Origin: Anisakis pegreffii
Taxonomy: Eukaryota; Nematoda; Chromadorea; Rhabditida; Anisakidae
Reading direction: 5' to 3'
Assembly: GCA_035041965.1 (NCBI GenBank)
Contig: JAPYMA010000560.1
Coordinates: 62,001 to 126,000 of the forward strand
Length of the DNA: 64,000 nucleotides
Shown: in pieces, positions 1-12,293 of the stretch
How the letters are laid out: every line of letters starts with the position of its first letter
Numbering within the stretch: the first letter of the stretch is position 1
The notes under the pieces: model-generated
The model's database searches: none
Seen by the model: the letters and a program-made list of their open reading frames with translations, nothing else
Told to the model about the DNA's origin: nothing
Position numbers and translations under genes: made by a program

Positions 1-761
1 CTCCCTTGCTCTGAACTCACCAATCCAACAGAGACGATTAAAGTTACACAAGTTCAGTAAGGTAAGAAGATGAATCGTAAAAACAAACGAGGTACGCATT
101 AAACACAGAAAGGCAATGTAAAAAATATGTTGGAAGAAATCTTTATAGAGCACTGGAATAATACTAAAACATCGTAGCAATGATGCTGACAAGAATAGCA
201 TTAATCAAATAACTGAAGTAATGATAACATTTTAAAAAATAATAGTAAATACAATCATGATCATAAGAAATGGGACGTTGCAACGCGAATTGAACAACAC
301 TTAAAAATCGACAACGAAGGCAAATTGTGGAAACAACAAAATAATGCGCAGGAATGTAAGCCGTTAGAATGTAACAGTGACGACAGAAATTGCCAGAGAA
401 ATAAGCAAATGTTAATGAATAAAATCGCCTGGTGCGAGCTAATCTTTAAGCGATAAAAAAGATACATGAGGCAAACCAAAGCATCTGCAGTTCCAGTTAT
501 TACTACCATGAAAAGCGATTCAAGAACCCCTTTGATTGGAAAAAGTGAATTTCAGCGAGAAATTGCGAAAGTATTCAAGAGAATTTTTGGAATTAGAAAA
601 CTTTTAATCAAAAATTTTGAACTTTCTGCACAATTGATTGTGATGCGTTCTCGTTTCGAATCCCAGGATTATTTCTCATATAATTCTACTGATGAATTTC
701 GAGATTGTAAGCCATTGTTTCGTTACATCAAATTTGTTCATAAGTACGAGTAACAGTGAAC
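1..761. other. 3' side of GMF, no gene recognised
   Basis: AT-rich sequence downstream of GMF. A 95-codon frame at 466-753 on the plus strand has no recognisable motif and is probably chance. At the very edge the minus strand reads into a GTGAGT donor at about 14-19, which may be the end of an exon of a gene outside the window. Confidence 0.3.
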
Positions 762-2246
762 TCAGTTCATCTTAGAGTCAAGTAATTCTTGCGTCAGCTC
801 TTCAACTTCACGTATTTCGATACTCTGAAATATGCATCAACCGATCACTATTCGTGCCATTTCAGGTGAACTACGGTAATACCATAAAATCATTTCTCCT
901 TGCACCTATGCCAAAAGTGCTCATCCAAAATGCATTTTGAGAACGTTTAATCACTTCAATCAACTACGAACAGTGCAAGAGATACAAAAAAATATACAAT
1001 AAATACCCTTGTCAGTTGACACTCCCTCACCAGATTGTTCCTACTGCCAGCATACAGCATTTGCACATCTGGACAGCAATCTAAATAATACAACGTACAC
1101 TCAATCAATCATTCAGGCACATTCAAACCAAATGCTCATAATTTAAAGGGAATGAATGAAGGCTGACAAAAGGCGATCGTCACCTGAAGGTGTGTAGAAA
1201 ATGAGACATAGCGGGAACGACTCACGACCATCCGAATGTGTTAGTTTGTAACTGATCAGAATATATCTGGGTTGTTGCGATGGTAATTCATCACAAATCT
1301 CCTCAATGGTGCAATCCTTAATGTATCACATATCATTTCGAACATTTATGTATATCAGAATAGTGATGAGAGCGTCAGCTTTGTAGCATAATTCCATTCA
1401 GTGATAACTATCATGAACAATGCATGCGTTGTCATTGTGAAATCAATATTATTAAAGTCCTCATTAGATCTCATATTCGTGGCATCAATTGAGTGTCGAT
1501 ACGTGGAATTTGAAGAAAATTGAGGCGATAATGCAGAATCTTCTAGAAAGCGAACTTCCTTACATTAGGAAAAGAGCTAAAAGTTTTGTCTAAAGTGCTT
1601 ACTTCAAGTCGCTCATCAATCAACAGTTTCTGGTCGTTCCGGTCGATTTTCACTGAAAATTTCAACTCTTCACTAAAATGTTCATTCGTTTTTAATCGAG
1701 TATGAATAGAACATACTGACTGTTCATGTAATGCTTCAAATATATGAACATCACCGGCGGAATCGTGAATTTTGCAGCGATTAATCAGCGAAACGATAAC
1801 TGCCCCACATAATTTCTGTTCAAAATACGTAAACTTGTCTTCTTTAGAGAATGGAATACACTAATTGTAAGCGAACAACTGATCAAATGAAATGAAACTG
1901 CTGCAAAATGACTGCGTATTCCAGAACTGGAACTGATTATGATTTGGGGGTATCATGAACAAATCAAAACTTCTGAATGTGGCAAAAAAGTCCTTTAGTG
2001 TTCGAATATACAAGTTGATATCTTCGAAGAAATCGAATGAGCATTTCCATTGATATGCAATACGAGTCTTGATGAAGCTTTATCATTTGATGGTTCATAA
2101 TCAATAGAATACGCTGATAATAAGCATTTTATGCCATAGAAAGACTTACGAATAAGTGCATTCGTATTGCGACTTTTACTGAAGCGAAATTGTTGCAGTT
2201 CGTTTTTGAGTTCATTCGGTACCTCACAAATTGCTAGCGTACCACT
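762..2246 (-). CDS. GMF: Glia maturation factor (GMF), ADF-homology actin regulator
   Basis: Five coding exons on the minus strand: 2150-2246, 1603-1652, 1184-1316, 1007-1080 and 762-824 (stop 762-764). All phases join, giving about 138 residues plus the start, against 142 in human GMFB. Visible family motifs are CEVPNELKNELQQFRFSK at the N-terminus, KIDRNDQKLLIDERLE, the core DELPSQQPRYILISYKL, and VQMLYAGSRNNLV. GMF is a cytoplasmic ADF/cofilin-fold protein known to bind Arp2/3 and promote debranching of actin networks. The exon starting at 2246 follows a splice acceptor, so the start lies upstream. The best candidate is an ATG at 2505-2507 directly followed by a GT donor, which would give MSGTLAICEV; a second is at 2349-2360. 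The acceptor of exon 3 (ATTAAG) is atypical. Identity is firm; the first exon is inferred. Confidence 0.9.
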
Positions 2247-2507
2247 CTGAATGCAATGCACATCAATTGTTGTTGAAACTCAAGTGAAATGATTGTTGTC
2301 GATTGTTGTCGAAGTGAACTCGAGACAATCACCAAATACTATCACCACTAGCAACGCCATACTAACAAGCTGCACTTTTCAGTGTCGCCTTCAGCTCACA
2401 ACTCCCACCCAAATCTAACTGAATTTGTAATCGACTGCAGAGTATTCTCACGAATCAAATGCACGTATTTCTGATTCGAAAGCGACTCTCCGTTAGCAGC
2501 AAACCAT

Positions 2508-3960
2508 AAGCGTGATCTTAATGGGAAGTGTTTTGCAAAAGAAAATGGTGACAAGAGATATAGCAAATTTCAAAGAGATAACAAACCATTGCGACTTGAC
2601 ACGAAATAACAACACCAAATGGATGAATGTAAACTATGCTCGACTTGTTGTTCAATTGCTCCCTGAACACTATGACAATAAACAACTGCTTTTCAGAGTA
2701 ATATGAACTCGCCACTGTCAAACACTCACTCAGAAAGGCATTTATTTTTTGTTGAAAGCGTTCTTTTTGGAACGGAATTCTGATAACTTCTTGTAACAAC
2801 ACATTACACATCCGAAATATTAATAATCTTCTACTTTATGCGTCTCAAATGATCATTCGATACAATAATGTCGTATTATCGTAACAAGATCGGCGTGATA
2901 ATTCTGAGGAAAACAATGTATTCGAAAGAGAAGTATGACTGCAGATAGCTGCTTTGCCGGGTTGAAATATGTAATGTGAATTTGCTCTCAAATGACTGAC
3001 TGTTTTGTTATTTTATCTGAATAGGTGCTCTTCGCTCGTTGTGATTCAAAGAGATAAAAGAGTACCCATTGCTAATATGCAATCTGCTTGAACACATCAG
3101 AATTTGATCCCTCAATCGGGCATTCCGACAGTGCAATGTTAACGACTGTTCAAAGATATGACTGGTTGACAAGAACAAAAAAGAATTCGGAAATAATGAC
3201 CAGAAACGTAATCAGTGAAAATAAATTAGTTTATTTCAGTGACTTTTCAGTAGACAATAATAATGATACACAATCACTAGTGCGTGAATTTTGCACAAAA
3301 AATACGTACAAAACGCAGAAATTTTACGAAGTTCTGCACGTTTCTCAATAAGTGCATAACGTCACGTTTCAAATGAGAAATGCAACGCTAAACGACTAGT
3401 AAAGCGAATCGATAAAGCTAATTTACTCATCAGTGAATAACAACTAAACTAAATTTGTAACTAACAAAAAATTCAGCATCAAAATCACAACGAGAATCTG
3501 CTCTCAAACATCGGCCACATTATATGACTTCGACATGATCGGATATCACAATGATATCCCCGGAAAGTACACGTTAAACCATAAGTAAGAGAAGAGGGTG
3601 AGAACTCAGTGAAGTATAATTCGAGAATGAATCAAATGAATCGTGCATTATATCAGTCATATACGCAACTGCTACATCTCATATGGGATGTTAAGATGCC
3701 AATAAATTAATCCATTGTCTGAACCCTGGTCAGCAGCAACACAACGAGATTCTCACAGAGAACGAAACACGAGACACGGCAACGGCACGTCATCATCATT
3801 GAATCGCACAACAATAATAAACACTAATCAAGCCATAATCACAACCATGAACTCAAATAACAATTCCAATAAGAGTGTTAATGCCATGATGGTATTTCAA
3901 ATCCATGAAAACAACAAAACAACGAACACAACAGCACAACTCTAACGACAAATAAACGAA
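2508..3960. other. FBXO42-GMF intergenic region
   Basis: About 1.45 kb between two minus-strand genes. It should hold the GMF promoter or 5' leader and the FBXO42 3' UTR. No other gene or conserved motif is seen. Confidence 0.5.
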
Positions 3961-6900
3961 TCACACGGAATATGTAGGTTTCAGGACGAAGGTGTTGTTG
4001 TTGATGGAATGCGTGAACGGAGACAATCCCTCCATTGCACTATCGCTTCTCATCCCACCAAACATGATAATCTCACCTCGTCCCACACATATCGAATACA
4101 ATATCGTATCTTCTGGTGCATTCAACTCCAACTTTTGTTCCTGCCATCTGCAATCATCAACTTCAGTGATCCCTTATCAAGTCTTCAATTCCATCTTCTA
4201 TCATAATTAATACTCTTCGCTTCGAACAATATTCACAACAAACAAAACTAACCCGACTAAATTATCATCTTTAATTGAATCAATCAGACTGTCATTGAAG
4301 ATATCAATTCATCGAGCATTATATAATATTATATCCAAAAATATATCGCTAAACATTTCAAAGCCACCTTTCAAAACGATAATATCATAAATAACCTTGC
4401 AGTACGTTCAGACAGCACACGCGACAGATCAAGAACGTAAGCGGACATGAGACGACGTGCTAGGAAGCCGTTGTTGGTATTATGTGATCCATATCTACTG
4501 TTTGCATCGATTGTTGATTTGTGCGCATTATTATGAACATCTTGCCGTGTTCGAGTGTTGCTTGCACCTGGTGATCAAATTGAAAATGATTTTACTCTCA
4601 AGGAACTGAGAAGCTCTTTATCACATTAACTTTGCTGCTCATAGAAATACTAGAATGCAGTCATTCAAATTCGAATGCGTCAATCATAACTTCTAAACTG
4701 ACCTGCATTTGACGATGAATGATGATTCGAGGAAGTTGCATTGCTCTTATGAGCAGGGAAACATCGACGTTGTAATGATCCACTGACGACACCTTTATTC
4801 GAAGGCGATTTGGAATGGGAAGTCGAGCCCTCTTCCATCTCTTCGTTACTACTATAACACTGATAACAATAAAAACCATAATACCAGAAACAAATTCGAA
4901 AAACCGCAAAAAAAGTAGAGGAGTTTCGGTGAATCTGTCACATAAAATGCTGAATGTATGGACTGGATTGTAAGAAACTTCAAATAAAAATCCATACTTG
5001 AAAAAAAAACGATCGATGACGATTAATGTCAAAAATGCATTTTTTCTGGATTGAGCAAACAATAATTCGAACAAATAAAAACTCGACCGACTACCTTTTG
5101 TTTGAGGATTGCAGATCATGACTAGTTTCAACCGTGAATTTCATCAACGCTTCATTTTGTTTCTCTAAAAAATAACTCATAATGCGAACATCGAAATAAT
5201 AGATAAAAATTCGACTGATACCACAACTTTGCAGAAGCAATATAGAAAAATCAGCAATTTTGAATAAACCATGACTGGTAGCAACAATCAAAGCACAGGT
5301 CAGAATGAACAACTACACTTACTCACGGTCACATTGTGATGAACGTTATGAAGAGATCGTTGCTGCTGTTCACTGAAAATTAACGAAAAAAAATATTTCC
5401 ATCGATAAAACGAACGACTCAACAAAAAATGCAGACAAACATCAAAAGCTCAAAAATTCGGACTTTCATGAATTGTCAACAATCGAAAGATGATGAAAAT
5501 AATTTTTGATGAGACTGTTCAAATGAACCGAGTGCAAAAACCTTATGAAATATTTAGCAACCTGCTGTCATCAGTATTTTGACTGGTGTTAGTGAAGGGT
5601 GTTGATGGTACTGAGCAACATTCACTTGGCGGTGACTGTCGATTTGCAGTCGAAGCAGTTGCCTCAGAAGAAGTCACGACGAGTTTCGGTATCTCACCAA
5701 CAATTATCGCTGGTATTGATCTGGCTCGCTGCAGTTCCGTATTCTTCGATGCCACACCACTTCCAGTAACACTCAACTTGTTGCTATCGCCATCGTTCGA
5801 TCGTCGCATCGCATCATCACCTTCTCGATCATCCTGCAAAAGTCTCCAATAAACTGGCCTCATCCATTGATAAACAGCAACTACTCACCACTTCAAAATG
5901 CTCATCGAGTGATTTCGAAGTGATTAAATTCCGTCGTCTCGAAGAGGATGTACTCGGTTGCAGATTCGAGCTGCTCTCGTTGCTTGTCGATGATCGACTG
6001 TTATTACTCAAGTTCATCGTACCACTCCTCAACGCCACTGTTTCAGCAACACGACGTTCGGTCAATAGTGCTGATCGTACATTCAGTGGGGTCGGTGGCG
6101 TGCCGATACTCATATCTCTGAAATTATTCATTCTCGTCACAGGAATAATTCGGTTGTAGAAAACCGATTAGACCCAATTCGAAGAAAATCATTACACCTA
6201 GGAAAAGATACTGAGCTATTCATGATAAATTTTAGAAAAGAAAATTTTTTATAGACCAAGGAACGAATAGCGTAGACTCTGCTACATCAAAATCGTTGTT
6301 ACTCAAAATTTCAAAGTCCATATCAGTCACATGAACAGGTGAAATCACAGCGTGGTTCAGGCGCTACAACATCAATATCGCTGAAGTTCACGGTTGAATT
6401 TATAAATGAAAAAAAAGAATACAAACCTGAAATCAGAACACGATTTTGGTTTTTTGAGTGTACGGCTTAAAGCAACCAGATTTTTGCCAACGCGACATGC
6501 AGCATGACACCACAGCTGAGGAGCTGACGACTCTGGATTTAATATCTGCAACTCACTTATCACATCGAACTTTTCAACATGGAGTTTTTATCAATGTTGC
6601 TTTCCTTTCCCGAGAATTACTTCAGTTCATCAGATAACATTCGAATCAACAGTGTTTTCATATTCCATCACAGGAATAACTCATCAGCTGTACCAAAAAA
6701 TCAATGAAAAACTTAAATACCTTGACTTCGTGCCACTCCCAAACTGTTGACATCGAGACATCGAAACACAATAACCACGCATCACTGTAGATCATGTTCG
6801 GACCACCACAACCACCAACTATCAACAAATGATTCGAATCCAACAGCACCTGCGAATGACCATAACGAGCCGATGGACGACGTCTGCAATCAGTCCAATG

Positions 6901-8464
6901 ATAATATTTTCAACTATATATTAGAGGGTTTTTTTCATGACTGGAATTTGTTTGCACTTCCCGATACGGAATCAGAATATATGTAAATTTATATGGTGGA
7001 TGTCTACTGATCAAACACTTCTTCTGCAGCTGATAAGGGAATTACCAAAATCGAACTTTGATAATGTTTCGACTCAAAGAGTGATGCTCTAGGAATAATA
7101 TGAAGTTGACAATGCAACAAGAAAATGGATACTGTAATTACCCGTCAGCGATTTGCGGTTGCAACCAAACTCGACCAGGAATGTCCAGCACCCATATTTC
7201 ATTCGATGAACAATTGCCCATCGAACCACCGAATACAATCATCGAATCACCAACTATCGATGCCGAATGACTCGCCAATTTTGGTGCTGAATTCTCGGTG
7301 ATTATCTGAAATTGCTTTCAGTTTCGGAGACTCATTCAATGAAGAAGACTGCAGAGAATATCTGATCGAAAGATGAAATGTTGTGTATCAATTTGAACTA
7401 ATCTTACGAAGCAAAACTCACTTCAATCCATTGATTTTTATCTGCACTATACAAATGTAATTCATTATAGAATGTCGATGTTTGATGGATCGGATTCGGA
7501 GAGGATTTCGAGAATCCACCGTAAAGAAGAAGATTATCACCATAGGGCAGCAGAGTGGCCAGCGCTTTGGGACTTGGGAAAGGCGCACGTGACACAACAA
7601 CACGAGACCATGTGTGCCATGTCTGAAACATTTTTTCGCTGATATTTCGACTTGTTACGTCATCGAATTTTTCCCATTAGACGGAAAAAGTCTCAATGTG
7701 GCTAGCTAACAACAACAAGACAGAATTTGCTTGCAAAACCTTATGCACTCGTTGAATGAGAATGTAGATGAAATTCGATAAAAAATCATGATGCTTGAAC
7801 GAACCAAGTCGAAAGTCCACAGATCGTTGAATGCAGTATAAGTTGATGTACAGCCTCCAAAAACGAACATCACTTTTCTACGAGCATGATAGCATGAGGA
7901 ATGCGAACATCGTTCCGCTAAAAATGGACCTGTATGCAAATCCGTTTCATAGCATCTCCTGCAATTCATTTATTTATTATTATTATTATTATTATTGTTA
8001 TTTGATTCTTTGAAGCATGCATGTACTATTGTTATTGACGATTCAGCAACATCGTCAAACACAATCCAGCTTTCAGTGAAATTCCTCGAAACCTTGAGTA
8101 TGCAATTTCGTAACTTATCAGCATAAAAAGACTGCTCTTTAAATGTGACGTTCATCTACAATCCACACCATTCATCGTTTAAAATTGAGTCATCACGCCT
8201 GATGATTCAGATATGACTACGAACATGAACGAGAACATAAAAATAAATAAGATCCTACCACTCGAACTGATCGCATCTCTCGAAAGAACGCCGCATCAGC
8301 AGCACCGTGTTGTGAACAATGCGCAACCAACGTCTTGAAACAAGTCTCACCGAATCCAAGTCGTCATACTGACTTATCATCGTAAATATATATTCCAATA
8401 TAAATTCTGGTAAATCATCGATACCAATACTCACGCCTCGCTTTTCTTCCCACAAATCACTCAT
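3961..8464 (-). CDS. FBXO42: F-box/Kelch protein, FBXO42-like ubiquitin ligase substrate receptor
   Basis: Thirteen exons join in phase: 8259-8464, 7805-7958, 7422-7622, 7142-7305, 6721-6883, 6427-6545, 5889-6117, 5562-5833, 5323-5372, 5095-5164, 4703-4851, 4396-4567 and 3961-4147. The product is 711 residues; human FBXO42 is 717. Residues about 15-60 form the F-box (DDLPEFILEYIF, VRLVSRRWLRIV). Kelch repeats follow, with VMFVFGGCT, NLLLYGGFSKSSPNPIHQ, SMIVFGGSMGN and HLLIVGGCGGPN, then the family signature SAPQLWCHAACRVGK. The middle is Ser/Thr-rich and low complexity. The C-terminus has MSAYVLDLSRV and VGRGEIIMFGGM, matching the conserved FBXO42 tail. In the family the F-box binds SKP1/CUL1 and the Kelch propeller recruits substrates; human FBXO42 targets p53. 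The ATG at 8464 lies one base after TTCAG, a possible leader-splice acceptor. The donor after exon 2 (GTTCGT) is weak. Confidence 0.93.
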
Positions 8465-9319
8465 TCTGAACAGAAGTGATTAATGGACACTTCAGTGAAT
8501 TCATCAGAGTAATCTCTTAATTAACGAAGGTTTGGATGATTTTTATTCGACTTCAAGACTATTTCCTGGCTTGATAATGGCAGAGCATGAGTAAAGGCTC
8601 AAGCTAAATCCTGAGTGAATCACTTGATATCCTTCAAATCTGCTGTGAAAAGTAGCAATGAAAAAACAAAAAGTTTCAGCACACTGCACTCCTTATCAAT
8701 ATGTAACTAAAATGAAAAATGAAATCCTCAACAACCTATTACATAGTAATGGACTAAATAGACAAGTCTGTGAAATCCTAACGATAAGTCATAGCAGTCA
8801 ATCAGCATTATTGGCTTAACATATAAAATTGTTCACTGAAATTTGCAAATGAATTGATTGGATTGAAGTGATTTAAAGAAATCAGTAGAGCGTAAATTGT
8901 ATTAGATAATCCGAAACGAGAGCAAAGCAGTGAGTACATCGATAGTGAGTGAGAGGAAAGAGCTTGATGTGATGTAACAGTATGGCGATTATTAGTGTGC
9001 AGGGACGAGAGCGTTGAGATGCTACAGGAATGCGACGAGAAAATCAATGGTGGAATACGAGCAAAGAGCTGACTATGGGAAAGTGGAGAGTGTAAACGGC
9101 GTTTCACTTCATGCATTCAGCTCTAATCTCGCGTTCATTTTCACGTCACACTCGCACAGTGTATCGTCACTCTCATTCCTCGAAGTTGGCGGATGCATGA
9201 TTATTCACTTGTATTATGCTTCCATCTCATTCACTGTTCACACACTCTCCGATTCGCTCTCATTCCATGGCACCCACAAAATCAGTTGTATTCATTCCCC
9301 CACATCGCAATTTCAGTTA

Positions 9320-9475
9320 GTTAATGCGATCCGACCGATAGTCGGCCGGAAAAATCCGACAATATCGGTCGGAATTCCGACCGAGCGATTTGAAAAGCCG
9401 GCCGGAATTCCGACTGTCGGAATAACGAAACGCCAACTCGGTCGGATCCCGACCGACCGAAATTTAGCTCGGACT
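9320..9475. repeat. CGGAATTCCGAC-type self-complementary repeat
   Basis: A GC-rich island in AT-rich surroundings consists of variants of GGTCGGAATTCCGACCGA and TCGGTCGG, each nearly palindromic. A diverged relative lies at 35570-35770. Confidence 0.8.
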
Positions 9476-9765
9476 CCATCACTACCTCCAGTCCGTTTGC
9501 TTTTTCAGAGGAAACATTGGACTGGTCCACCACAGCCGTCTGCCATAGCACCAACCGATCTCACAATCAACTAGCAACAATGACCACTTATACACCATGA
9601 CCAATTTTATTTAGAACTCTCATTTACTGGAAGAAATAATCGACAAATTTTCGTTATTACTTTCAGACCGTCAGCTGAATCTTCAAATAATGTACGGCGT
9701 GGATCTCTTAATGAGAGTTTCTATGCACTCAATTGAACAAAACAAACCGACATGCTTAGAGAAGA

Positions 9766-9818
9766 CCTGTGAACATAAAAGTGTGAACATAAAAAGAGTG
9801 TGAACATAAAAAAGAAAA
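9766..9818. repeat. Short tandem repeat, GTGTGAACATAAAAA unit
   Basis: Three consecutive copies of a GTGAACATAAAA-containing unit, spaced 15-20 bp with growing A-runs. Noncoding. Confidence 0.75.
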
Positions 9819-11534
9819 AGATATATGAAGAATGAGTGAATAATTGTAAAGACATTTCATGTAATATTCTTATCAATTCGTTCTTCTTAATATAGCAATT
9901 TTCTAACGAAAATAAATGTTTCTCAACGAATAAAAACTAGTAAATGAAATGATGCATTCGGTTGTCACGAGCGGGCATACGCGCTCTCTTTGTTCCTCAA
10001 TTTTTTATGCCTTAATAGGTTTATTTGCTTGCAATGTGTGCGCACACATTTCAAAGGGCATTTTCAATCGCCTCTGTTGATGTGCAACAACCGGCTAGTT
10101 TAAAAAGAGGAGCGTAGGGCTTAGAGCTCAATGAGCAAGAGTATCGAGCGCACATCTACAAATTAACGCGTTCAAACAAGGAACGGTTCACGATGTGCAG
10201 ATAAGAGCTTCGAAGACGATGAGCAGGCAAGGCGACCTGAGAGTTGATAGACTCGTTCGGTGACCTGAATCGCCGAACGAGTCCATCGACTAAGATCCGT
10301 ATCAGACGACGCGACGACTGGCTGCAATGATCAGATGCACCGTTGTGGATCATTTTCAAGAGATCGGTAAAGCGAGTCGGCGTGAAAAGTGGTTATTGTT
10401 TGGAATTCCGGTTCATTGAAAATCGAAAAGAAAATAGAATATAAAGGTGATTTTGAATATTCAGCAAAATAACCTCTGTGCGAATAAATGAGTAATGATT
10501 GATCGTGAATCAAAGATATTGTTATGGCAGTAATAATGAGTTATTTTTCAGCATTACCATATAATTAGGTGATTGATTTACATAACTCGCATAGTTATGT
10601 AAATGAAATGTCATAAATTGAAAGAAATGAATATACAAAGCTGACGTTGAGCGAATCCATATTCATTCATTTTGATCGTTTGCGAGCGAAGAAAAGAACA
10701 AGAAGTAAACAAATAAAAATTTATTGACTCAAATAAAAAAATCGTCGATGAACGATTAACGTCGAGTAAGATTTGGATTGGAACGGAAGTAGATAAAAGA
10801 AAAGAGGGGAGCAGAAGCCGATGGATTTGAGATGACTTAAGGGCAAAACAAAAAACGACGAATAATATTGAATAGAATGAGTTGTGCCACTTTAACAAAT
10901 TGATTCTAGTCAAAAAGGATTTTATGTGCTTTGTGAATGCAGTGAAATTAGTGGTCTGACCATCTAAAAATAAACCTTTGATTGTGGTCATTGAGGGAAA
11001 GTGCATTTTTTTGGTTGAAGAGTTGTTCATTTTATTTCATCCGTTCAGTCTGATGATTAAGCAGAAAGCATTTTATATGAGTCGTTAAAGGAATTGATTT
11101 ACTCGCTCTAATGTCATCCTCACTATCAACAGCATTCAAAAAATTCAATTCACTTTCGGTTTCGTTGCTCTAAAACAGTGGACGCATACATTCGAAGACG
11201 ATGAGCATTATTCATCTGAAAATGATTCAGAGGAAGAAATTCGTGTTTCAAAATTTAGAGCAATTTTTGTTTGATGAATGAGGACGATGAATGCTCTCCG
11301 TGGTGAAGATTGATTCAGTTATTTTTTCGAACTACATGTCTGACACCTTATGGTCAAGCAAAAGCCACTCGTAACGAAATCTGCATTATCCAAAAAAATA
11401 ATAACTCAAAGTCGCATATTTCTAAATCCATTTCCACACCAATATGTTCCGACCTCTCGAAATCATTCCTCTGCTCCTTATAAAGCATACAATCGCTCCT
11501 AATAATTTCATAATTTATTATTCACGGGAACGCA

Positions 11535-11536
<2 letters not shown>

Positions 11537-11567
<31 letters not shown>

Positions 11568-11683
11568 TATCACCAACAGCAATGAATGACACTGATATCA
11601 CCACGGTCTTAATACCACTTCATACTACCTTTAATTGAATTCATCTATAATAATAATAATAATAACAATAATAATAATAATAT
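11537..11683. repeat. Two AAT microsatellite tracts
   Basis: Uninterrupted AAT runs lie at about 11537-11565 and 11648-11682, separated by about 80 bp of unique sequence. A similar ATT run is at about 7973-7996, in the first intron of FBXO42. Confidence 0.9.
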
Positions 11684-12293
11684 GATAATCAGAACAGTTG
11701 TCTGAATTCCATGAGAAGTGTATGATGTAACTGCATTGAACTCCATGATACAACCACATTCAAACAGTCAGACAGTGAACAATCAAGCAATTAGACAATG
11801 AACAGACAATATCAGAAGATTTTCATTTCCTCATTTCTGTGTAGCTAACAATGAAAGCAAATAAACAGCTCATCATTAACCCTCACTATCAGTTGTACTT
11901 TTGAATTTACTTTTGATTTGTGCACAAACGTGATTGCTAATGTGCACCATCATAACACTCAAATCTGCGTGCAACGTTCATATGAAGCTCTGAGTAAATA
12001 TCAATTTGCATATCCGCACATTCACAAAATTTTCATTTTTTTTTGAAGTGAATGAAATTGAATGACAATCGAATGAGTCATTGTTTGTGAGTGTTCGGCT
12101 GAAATGTGGCCAGAAAGTGTTGGTTTCGTTCATTTCTATCAGCTTTTACGATCTTTCAGTGGTGTCTGAGGGGCAATTGCACGGAGTTGAGGGAGTGATT
12201 ATAGCGTGTTGTTTATGACCGTCAGAAACAAATTGGCCGAGTAATTCGTATCGAAGGAAAATCTGATTAGGTGCTTGATGGACGACAACGAAA

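Larger units (their letters stand above)
8465..12293. other. Intergenic region between divergent genes
   Basis: Upstream of both FBXO42 (minus) and the four-membrane-segment gene (plus). It holds the palindromic GC-rich repeat at 9320, the 9766 tandem repeat and AAT microsatellites. Frames of up to 186 codons at 9014-9574 cross the repeat and show no protein motif. Nothing else is recognised. Confidence 0.5.

Noticed and set aside
4661..5131. 156-codon minus-strand frame
   Set aside because: It spans an FBXO42 intron and two FBXO42 exons in the wrong reading frame; the true exons 4703-4851 and 5095-5164 explain the region.
9014..9574. 186-codon plus-strand frame
   Set aside because: Its second half is the palindromic GC-rich repeat, which lacks stops by composition. 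The first half has no motif or splice context.
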